Assembly (NCBI GenBank): GCA_011053245.1
Contig: DRGS01000097.1
Span: 1 to 33,170 of the forward strand
Length of the DNA stretch: 33,170 nucleotides
Origin: Phycisphaerales bacterium
GTDB taxonomy: Bacteria; Planctomycetota; Phycisphaerae; Sedimentisphaerales; Anaerohalosphaeraceae
Direction: 5' to 3'
The notes beneath the pieces were generated by a model. It was not told the origin of the DNA. It did no database searches and worked only from the letters and a program-made list of their open reading frames with translations. The first letter of the stretch is position 1, and each line of letters starts with the position of its first letter. The translations under genes and the position numbers were made by a program. Below are positions 25,035-30,790 of this stretch, in pieces.

Positions 25035-25092
25035 AAAACACGCTCTTATGGTATCAAAAACGGTATTTTTAATTAGGGACAGTCACCTATTT
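25035..25092 (+). repeat. Left inverted repeat of the RAYT element
   Basis: 58 bases whose reverse complement matches 25857-25913 with about three differences (one A missing from a run, T to C, G to A). Its inner end (25071-25092) is a REP-like hairpin in reverse orientation, ending GACAGTCACCTATTT. Confidence 0.8.
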
Positions 25093-25098
25093 TTTCTA

Positions 25099-25126
25099 TT
25101 GACATCGTGCAGCATTATGCTATATT
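25099..25126 (+). promoter_or_regulatory. Promoter of the RAYT gene
   Basis: TTGACA (25099-25104), a 16-base spacer and TATATT (25121-25126); ATG is at 25134, seven bases after the -10. A leaderless transcript is predicted. The -35 starts six bases inside the left inverted repeat, so the promoter belongs to the element. Confidence 0.6.
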
Positions 25127-25133
25127 TACAGTT

Positions 25134-25862
25134 ATGCCAAGATTGTCTCGAATAGTTCTTAAAAACGTGCCGCACCATATCACTCAACGCGGCAATAATC
25201 AGCAGGACGTTTTCTTCGTTGACGATGACCGCCAGGTATATCTCGACCGGCTCAAAGAGCAATCCCAGCGGTTCGGCATGGACGTGCTGGCCTATTGCCT
25301 GATGAGCAATCACATCCACATCATCGCGGTGCCTCGCAACGACACCGCACTTGCCAAGGCTATCGGCGGAACTCATTATCTCTACACCCAATACGTCAAC
25401 CGCATGCACAGCCGAAGCGGCCATCTCTGGCAAAACCGCTTCTTTTCATGCCCCATGGACAACCAACACCTTTGGCAGGCAATGCAATATATCGAAACCA
25501 ACCCCATACGCTCAGGCACAGCAGACAAGCCCTGGCTTTATCCATATTCAAGCGCATCGGCTCATACCACCAACGATGATCCGACCGGCGTACTCGACAT
25601 GAACTGGTGGCGAAGCAAATCCGATCAGTTCAACTGGCAAGACATCCTCGAAAGGCGTCTAAAAAAGGAACAGGTTCGCAATATCCGTTTGGCAACAACA
25701 AGCGGCAGGCCGTTAGCTACAGATTCATATTTGAGTAAACTCGAAAAAATAGCAGGCCGAAGATTAAGGCCACTGCCAGTAGGCCGACCGAAGAAAAAAA
25801 TAAGCGACAACAAGCAAGAAGAAAATAGACAAGAGATGGGACTCCCAATAACGATTAAATAG
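25134..25862 (+). CDS. REP-associated tyrosine transposase (RAYT, Y1 HUH family)
   Basis: RAYTs are single-domain HUH nucleases related to IS200/IS605 TnpA that nick and join single-stranded REP hairpins. The 242-residue protein has the HUH motif as NHIHII (His60 and His62), preceded by the typical YCLMSNH, and the catalytic Tyr119 in AMQYIETNPIRSG. LWQNRFFS at about residues 98-105 is another family signature. The C-terminal 60 residues are basic (GRPLATDSYLSKLE, GRPKKKISDNKQEE). I start at ATG 25134; the frame is open to 25107, but those residues lie over the promoter. The stop TAG (25860-25862) is inside the right inverted repeat. The gene appears intact, so the element may be active. Confidence 0.92.
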   Translation: MPRLSRIVLKNVPHHITQRGNNQQDVFFVDDDRQVYLDRLKEQSQRFGMDVLAYCLMSNHIHIIAVPRNDTALAKAIGGTHYLYTQYVNRMHSRSGHLWQNRFFSCPMDNQHLWQAMQYIETNPIRSGTADKPWLYPYSSASAHTTNDDPTGVLDMNWWRSKSDQFNWQDILERRLKKEQVRNIRLATTSGRPLATDSYLSKLEKIAGRRLRPLPVGRPKKKISDNKQEENRQEMGLPITIK

Positions 25863-25913
25863 GTGACTGTCCCTAATTAAAATACCGCTTTTGATACCAT
25901 AAAAGCGTGTTTT
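25857..25913 (-). repeat. Right inverted repeat of the RAYT element
   Basis: 57 bases matching the reverse complement of 25035-25092. It starts with the hairpin family sequence AAATAGGTGACTGTCCCT and supplies the transposase stop codon. Confidence 0.8.
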
Positions 25914-25921
25914 GGTGGACT

Positions 25922-25977
25922 AAATAGGTGGCTGTCCCCTATTTATCCTATTTATCCCCTATTTATCCTATTTATCA
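25922..25977 (+). repeat. REP-like hairpin, outer right copy, with short tandem repeats
   Basis: 25922-25944 begins AAATAGGTGGCTGTCCCC and differs from the outer left copy by one base. It runs into tandem copies of CCTATTTAT up to about 25977, possibly slippage products of the hairpin's end. Confidence 0.7.
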
Positions 25978-26006
25978 GCATATCAACTTTTACAAGGAAT
26001 TGAGCT

Positions 26007-27236
26007 ATGACACAAAAATCGCAGATATATCTAATCGTGTTGTTTTGCATTACTGTTACATCCGTCGCATTTTCTGGTCCCAACATCGATATTTTATGGG
26101 AAAAGGATATTATTCGAACTGATGCAAATATTATCAAACCATATACCATTGAAGTCGATGGGGATAAAAATATTGTTCGTGTTGCGGGTGTGTCTTACAT
26201 TTATAGAAGGCAGGAAACCCCCAAAAAACAGAATCCTGAATTGTTTGAATATCGTTTTAACCTTAAAGATAGTACATCTGAATTAAAGACGTTGATGAAA
26301 ATGGATGAAGAAGATATTACTGTTTATTTCGGATCAAGCCATGTAAGAGACTCCCGGCTGCTTGATAGTAATATTGTAATGATTCGAGACCAATACAAAT
26401 CTTTTAATTTTCAGGAACTGACTCTCGGCAGTGACTGGCAGGTCAAAATCAGAGAGGTCTCCGGCCTAACCAGAAATAGCGTGTCAACACACGGAGCATG
26501 TAGAAATATTAACGGGGAAGTATTCCTTTGTGGTAACAGCGGCTATATAAGAAAAATTAAAAGTGACGGGACTGTGGCTTGGGATACAAATTATAGATCT
26601 GATAAGGGAGAAGACGGTACTCTTGCTGTTGCCTTTTCAGAATCAGAAAATATGCTTACAGCTTTTGGTTTTTCTTTTGAACCGGATAGTAAATTTACCA
26701 CAAAAAATTCTAGCCTGTGGCTGGCCAACCTTGATTCAAAAGGCAATTTCAAAGTTAAGACTGAATTTGAAGGCATTGTTAATTTAGGCAAGAATCCTTC
26801 ATTTTGTCTGAGCAAATCAGAAAATCCGGTTGTTCTCTATGATAATGCAGAGATGGGAAGCTACAAAATATACGTATCGAAATTTTCAAAAGACCTAAAA
26901 AGAAAAGTCTGGACAACGCACATCTTCGACGGCAATGATATGGTGATGTCACGCATGTCTTTAACTCCACTTGAGAATGATTATATCTTGGCCATATTAT
27001 CTCCATTTGGTATCAGGGGCAAACATGGCAGTAGTTTAAATTTTTACATACTGGATGACGATGGCAGCATAGTCAACAAGGGCGTTTTTAATGATATAAG
27101 AGTTGGTCCTGAATTCGTAGCTGCCGCTTACAAAGATAAGATATTTATTGTAATAGAGGGACATATATTGGGAGGGGTTGAAGATACCGTTGCCAAACTG
27201 CTTTGTTTCAAAATAAGCCCTTACGAAATGAAATAG
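26007..27236 (+). CDS. Hypothetical exported protein, possible beta-propeller
   Basis: A 409-residue protein with a clear signal peptide (MTQKSQIYLIVLFCITVTSV, cleavage near AFSG). The mature part has no family that I can name. It shows repeated beta-strand-rich units with G-x-x-x-W or D-G-x motifs (GNSGYIRKIKSDGTVAWDTN, LWLANLDSKGNF, FYILDDDGSIVNKGVF), the look of a beta-propeller such as PQQ- or SBBP-like proteins. AAGGA at 25992-25996 precedes ATG 26007 at a longish spacing. The gene is A/T-rich and sits between the RAYT element and another REP-like hairpin (27261), so it may be a laterally acquired or relocated cargo gene. Function unknown. Confidence 0.65.
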   Translation: MTQKSQIYLIVLFCITVTSVAFSGPNIDILWEKDIIRTDANIIKPYTIEVDGDKNIVRVAGVSYIYRRQETPKKQNPELFEYRFNLKDSTSELKTLMKMDEEDITVYFGSSHVRDSRLLDSNIVMIRDQYKSFNFQELTLGSDWQVKIREVSGLTRNSVSTHGACRNINGEVFLCGNSGYIRKIKSDGTVAWDTNYRSDKGEDGTLAVAFSESENMLTAFGFSFEPDSKFTTKNSSLWLANLDSKGNFKVKTEFEGIVNLGKNPSFCLSKSENPVVLYDNAEMGSYKIYVSKFSKDLKRKVWTTHIFDGNDMVMSRMSLTPLENDYILAILSPFGIRGKHGSSLNFYILDDDGSIVNKGVFNDIRVGPEFVAAAYKDKIFIVIEGHILGGVEDTVAKLLCFKISPYEMK

Positions 27237-27260
27237 AGATTATTATTTCTCAGTAATGGT

Positions 27261-27282
27261 AATAGGGGACAGTCGCGTATTT
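27261..27282 (-). repeat. Solitary REP-like hairpin copy
   Basis: AATAGGGGACAGTCGCGTAT, then TT; on the minus strand it reads AAATACGCGACTGTCCCC, the same family as the copies around the RAYT gene with two changes. It lies 24 bases after the stop of the exported protein gene, in the inverse orientation to the outer RAYT copies. Confidence 0.7.
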
Positions 27283-27329
27283 ATTCGTTGATCGTCATTG
27301 CATGGCTCGGCGGGTGACACCTTCCGTTC

Positions 27330-29483
27330 TTACGGTTTCAGCTTTTGTCCGGCTTCTATCATCTTGGCTTTTATTACGAAAAGTCCGGTTGCGAGCTGTG
27401 GGTCGGCGGCGATCATTTCTTTGAGAGAGTATCGTTTGACGGTCGTTGTTTTGCCGTTGCGGTCGGTTTTCGAAAGCACCCTGTTTACACTTTGCATCTC
27501 TATCAGTTTTGTGATCTCACCGCTTTTGAGCGTGACATTTACATCCGGAGTGATCCCCCAATCCTTATCGCCGGCTCGTTTCACGAGGTACCGGTTCTTG
27601 ACGCGTTTATTCGATGGAAGGTGATAGTACGCGGTCGTGTACTTAAGCTGCGTTTTGTCGCCGCGAAACGGTACTATCTCCTGAACGCTTCCCTTACCGT
27701 AGCTTCGTGACCCTACGATCGCAGCGCGTTTGTATATCGGATCCTGCAGAGCGCCGGAGACTATCTCCGAAGCGCTTGCGGACGCCCCGTTTATCAGGAC
27801 AACCAGCGGATAATCCGGGTGCGTACCTTTAGAGTGGGCTATTTTATATGAAGGCAGCCCCCAGCGAGGTACGCTTTTAAGAATGGGCCCAGCTTTGACG
27901 AACATGTCGACCATCTCAACGGCACTGCTTAAAAGCCCGCCGCGATTAAAACGAAGATCTATGATAAGGCCATTAAGCCCTTGGCTTTCCATACCATTCA
28001 ACATCTTTTGCATTGACGGAATGGTTGTCTTGACAAAGCTGTCGATCTTTATGTATCCGATACCATTTTCAGGATCGATCATCGCCTGCCATTTCCCTTC
28101 TTCGGCTCGTTGCCAGCTTCCTATCGGGGAAACGACGATCTTGTCACGCACTATCGTAATATCCTCCGTCTGATCCGTAGTGATATGGCGCACCGTCAGT
28201 GTTACTTTGCTGCCTTTGGGTCCGCTGATCCTGGAAACCGCGTCCGTCACTGTCATATCGCCGGTCAATTCCCCGTCAATAGCAAGGATAACATCGCCGG
28301 CGTCAAGACCGGAAGAATAAGCCGGCGAGTTTGGCAGAAGGCTCACGATCTTCAACGATTTACCCGCACCTGACAATCGAATACCAATACCTGTAAACTC
28401 CCGCATAACACTTTTATGGAACTCTTTCTGCTTCTTCGGCCAGATAATACCGGTATAAGGGTCCAGTGCCAAAAGTGATGCTTCTGAAAAATGAGCCGTG
28501 AGGACCTCTTCCGGAAGTTTGAGAGTAATTTTGTTAAGAGCAAGTACGTCTTTGAATACCTTTAAGAATACTTCTCTCGTAATTAGCCCCGCTGACATCC
28601 GTAGCGAACTTTCTGCGGCATTAAGGCCTCCCTTCCATCTACGGAGGTCCCTTGCCTCCACGGAGTAAGAGAGTTCCTTTTTGCTGTGCTTAAGAACCTC
28701 ACCGAGTGCCCGGCAGCGCCCAAGGGCAGCCTCTATCATCGCCGGATAATCGACAAGATCGGCATAGTCAAAATCAAGCTTCTTAACTGCCAGCAGCAGC
28801 ATTCTCGGTTTTATATCGGCATGTCGTTGCAGGCTCGTTTCGCCATGGGCATCTTGCAGGGACAGTTCAATACTGTTCTTATCCATCAGCGCATCGGACA
28901 TGTCCCGATACCCGCTATTTTCCGGATACAGCTCGTTCAACCAAAAATAGCATTTTGAATAAGCATTACGCCAGTCACCGTTTTCGGCAAGTCTCTGGCC
29001 CTTTTCTTCCGTCTTTTTCACCAAAGTCTTTACCAGCTTATCGTCTAACAATTGCCCCTTTTCATCATCGGTTGCGTATTCGATCGCCTTTACGATTATG
29101 GCAAAGGCCTTGTCGAATTTATCGAAATCATCATCTGAGGCACTTTCGCGAAGCTTATCAAACTTTTCGATCTGACTTAGATAGACCTTGTGATGGTCCT
29201 TATGCCGCTTCGCCTGCATCTGCTGATATTGAGAGACAATGCTCTTAAGCCCGCTAAGATTCGCCGAATCAGTGTCATATCCGTCAAGAACGCTCCCAGC
29301 CGAATCGAAATCACCCTCTGAGATCAACGAGCAGACCCGAGAGGCAATATTATCGGACTTGCCGGCAGTAGAAGTACCCGCGTATGCAGATATAACGCCC
29401 GAAAAGAGCATAAAAGCCAGAAAAAGGGCGAATCTGGCCTTGCTTTTAGATGTGTTTTTGAGTCTCAAATTAATATCCACCAA
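27330..29483 (-). CDS. S41 family C-terminal processing peptidase with PDZ domain
   Basis: A CtpA/Prc-like serine protease of 717 residues that cleaves or degrades exported proteins in the periplasm. It has an N-terminal signal or anchor (ARFALFLAFMLFSGVISAYA), then a long helical region of about 290 residues not typical of CtpA. A PDZ domain follows (SLLPNSPAYSSGLDAGDVIL and GPKGSKVTLTVRH). The S41 core has FNRGGLLSSAVEMVDMF, the catalytic Ser in NGASASASEIVSGAL and the catalytic Lys in GSRSYGKGSVQ. The start is uncertain: TTG 29483, GTG 29480 and TTG 29468 are all possible, and only the last has a GGTGG in place. It is divergent from the TPR gene. Confidence 0.9.
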   Translation of the reverse strand: MVDINLRLKNTSKSKARFALFLAFMLFSGVISAYAGTSTAGKSDNIASRVCSLISEGDFDSAGSVLDGYDTDSANLSGLKSIVSQYQQMQAKRHKDHHKVYLSQIEKFDKLRESASDDDFDKFDKAFAIIVKAIEYATDDEKGQLLDDKLVKTLVKKTEEKGQRLAENGDWRNAYSKCYFWLNELYPENSGYRDMSDALMDKNSIELSLQDAHGETSLQRHADIKPRMLLLAVKKLDFDYADLVDYPAMIEAALGRCRALGEVLKHSKKELSYSVEARDLRRWKGGLNAAESSLRMSAGLITREVFLKVFKDVLALNKITLKLPEEVLTAHFSEASLLALDPYTGIIWPKKQKEFHKSVMREFTGIGIRLSGAGKSLKIVSLLPNSPAYSSGLDAGDVILAIDGELTGDMTVTDAVSRISGPKGSKVTLTVRHITTDQTEDITIVRDKIVVSPIGSWQRAEEGKWQAMIDPENGIGYIKIDSFVKTTIPSMQKMLNGMESQGLNGLIIDLRFNRGGLLSSAVEMVDMFVKAGPILKSVPRWGLPSYKIAHSKGTHPDYPLVVLINGASASASEIVSGALQDPIYKRAAIVGSRSYGKGSVQEIVPFRGDKTQLKYTTAYYHLPSNKRVKNRYLVKRAGDKDWGITPDVNVTLKSGEITKLIEMQSVNRVLSKTDRNGKTTTVKRYSLKEMIAADPQLATGLFVIKAKMIEAGQKLKP

Positions 29484-29622
29484 TTAAAATCGCTGTCGCC
29501 CGGATCTATTGCCCTGTAAAGGGCATCAATTCAAGTTAAGCCTGCAATAAATATTTACGAATTAGTCTATATATGACGATAACTATAACGGTCGTTTGTG
29601 AATCCAGTTAAGAAAGTTCAAA

Positions 29623-30708
29623 ATGACAGCATCAAAATCGCCCCTACGGCGAAAAAAAAGTGCCTTTACAGTCTTGTTATTATACGCTATTTGCGTGTTC
29701 ATTTCAAGTCCTGATAGCGTTTCCGGGCAAATCAGCGTAAATAACCGATCATGCCAGACGCTTCGGAGCATGGCAAGGGTATATATGGCCTACTCCGATT
29801 ACGACAAGGCCCAGCCCCTGATCGAGCGAGCCATCGATCTGGTATCGTCAAATCCTTCCGCCAATGAGACCAAGGGCCTCTATATGACCGACCTGGCATG
29901 GCTCTACAAACAGCAGGGAAAGCTAAAAGACGCCGAAACGGTCTGCCTCAAAGCGATCGACCAAATACGGAGGAACTTCGGAGAAAAACATCAATACCTC
30001 GCATCCGCCCTGCGGATATCGGCTTCGATCTACGCATATCAGGGAAAATATCCAGAGGCAAGAAGGGCACTTCAGGAAGCGATAGACATAATGCTGGAAA
30101 GTTACGCCAGTACCGATCAGGTCGTCGCGCCGTTCATGATCGATCTCGCAAAGATCTTTGCGGATGAAGGAAACATCGAAGAGGCTCACGACCGTTACAT
30201 CCAAACCATAGAGGTGATCAATAACAGTTACGGCCCCGGCCACCTTTACACCGCCGGCGTTAATGTGCAAATTGCCAGCCTCTACACAATGCAGGGAAAA
30301 TATTCCGAAGCCGAAAAGATCTTACTGCCGGCACTTGAGATACAAAAGCAGGTTTACGGACCCGACCATTGCGCCATGACCCAGAGCCGGATAATACTTG
30401 CCGCGATATACTGCGAAAAAGCAGAGTACAACCTCGCCGAGACACTTCTTAAAATGACCCTCAAGATAGTAACAGACAAATGCGGCAGATCCCACCCCGA
30501 CACGGGCAAAGTACTAACCGCCCTTGGAAAGTTATACATCGCAGAGGGCAAACTCACACAAGCCAGAAACGTATCCCGCAGAGCATACGATGTCTTTGAA
30601 GGACTGTTCCAGCCCGGCCACCCAGACATAGCCGAACTCAACCGGCAGACGGAGCAAATCCGCATGCAACTGCAATTAGCCTACGCCCCCGAGGCAATGG
30701 CAATGTAG
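29623..30708 (+). CDS. Exported kinesin-light-chain-type TPR protein
   Basis: A 361-residue protein with a signal peptide or anchor (residues 10-35, AFTVLLLYAICVFISSPDSV, then SGQ) and about six 42-residue TPR units of the kinesin light chain/TPR_10/12 type. Recurrent features are LAxLYxxQGKxxEAExxxxxAL and the helix-capping YGPxHxxxA or RSHPDTG. Such units bind peptides or protein partners; no enzymatic domain is present. It starts at ATG 29623 after a weak AAGAAAG. The bidirectional terminator at 30722-30762 ends it. It is divergent from the protease gene and convergent with the exoprotein gene, so a role in export or envelope assembly is possible but not shown. Confidence 0.8.
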   Translation: MTASKSPLRRKKSAFTVLLLYAICVFISSPDSVSGQISVNNRSCQTLRSMARVYMAYSDYDKAQPLIERAIDLVSSNPSANETKGLYMTDLAWLYKQQGKLKDAETVCLKAIDQIRRNFGEKHQYLASALRISASIYAYQGKYPEARRALQEAIDIMLESYASTDQVVAPFMIDLAKIFADEGNIEEAHDRYIQTIEVINNSYGPGHLYTAGVNVQIASLYTMQGKYSEAEKILLPALEIQKQVYGPDHCAMTQSRIILAAIYCEKAEYNLAETLLKMTLKIVTDKCGRSHPDTGKVLTALGKLYIAEGKLTQARNVSRRAYDVFEGLFQPGHPDIAELNRQTEQIRMQLQLAYAPEAMAM

Positions 30709-30721
30709 GAATTGAATAAAA

Positions 30722-30762
30722 AAAACCGCTGAGAATTACGAATCCTCAACGGTTTTATTTTT
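30722..30762. terminator. Bidirectional rho-independent terminator
   Basis: AAAACCG (30722-30728) pairs with CGGTTTT (30750-30756), and the inner TGAG (30730-30733) pairs with CTCA (30745-30748), leaving one mismatch and an 11-base loop. A T-run follows on the plus strand (ATTTTT, 30757-30762) and an A-run precedes it (T-run on the minus strand). It separates the convergent TPR and exoprotein genes. Confidence 0.85.
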
Positions 30763-30790
30763 CGGCCAATAGGTTATTATAGCAAACCTG

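Larger units (their letters stand above)
24989..25944. mobile_element. RAYT-type REP transposase element with nested inverted and direct repeats
   Basis: A single transposase gene is enclosed by long inverted repeats, 25035-25092 and 25857-25913 (58 and 57 bases, about three differences). Outside these lie two direct-orientation copies of a 23-base hairpin (24989-25011 and 25922-25944) that begins AAATAGGTGACTG or AAATAGGTGGCTG. Each inverted repeat ends outermost or innermost with the same hairpin family, so four copies surround the gene. The dus stop lies within the left outer copy and the transposase stop within the right inverted repeat. RAYT genes are normally flanked by REP hairpins, but an inverted repeat this long is unusual for HUH Y1 enzymes. 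Confidence 0.8.
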
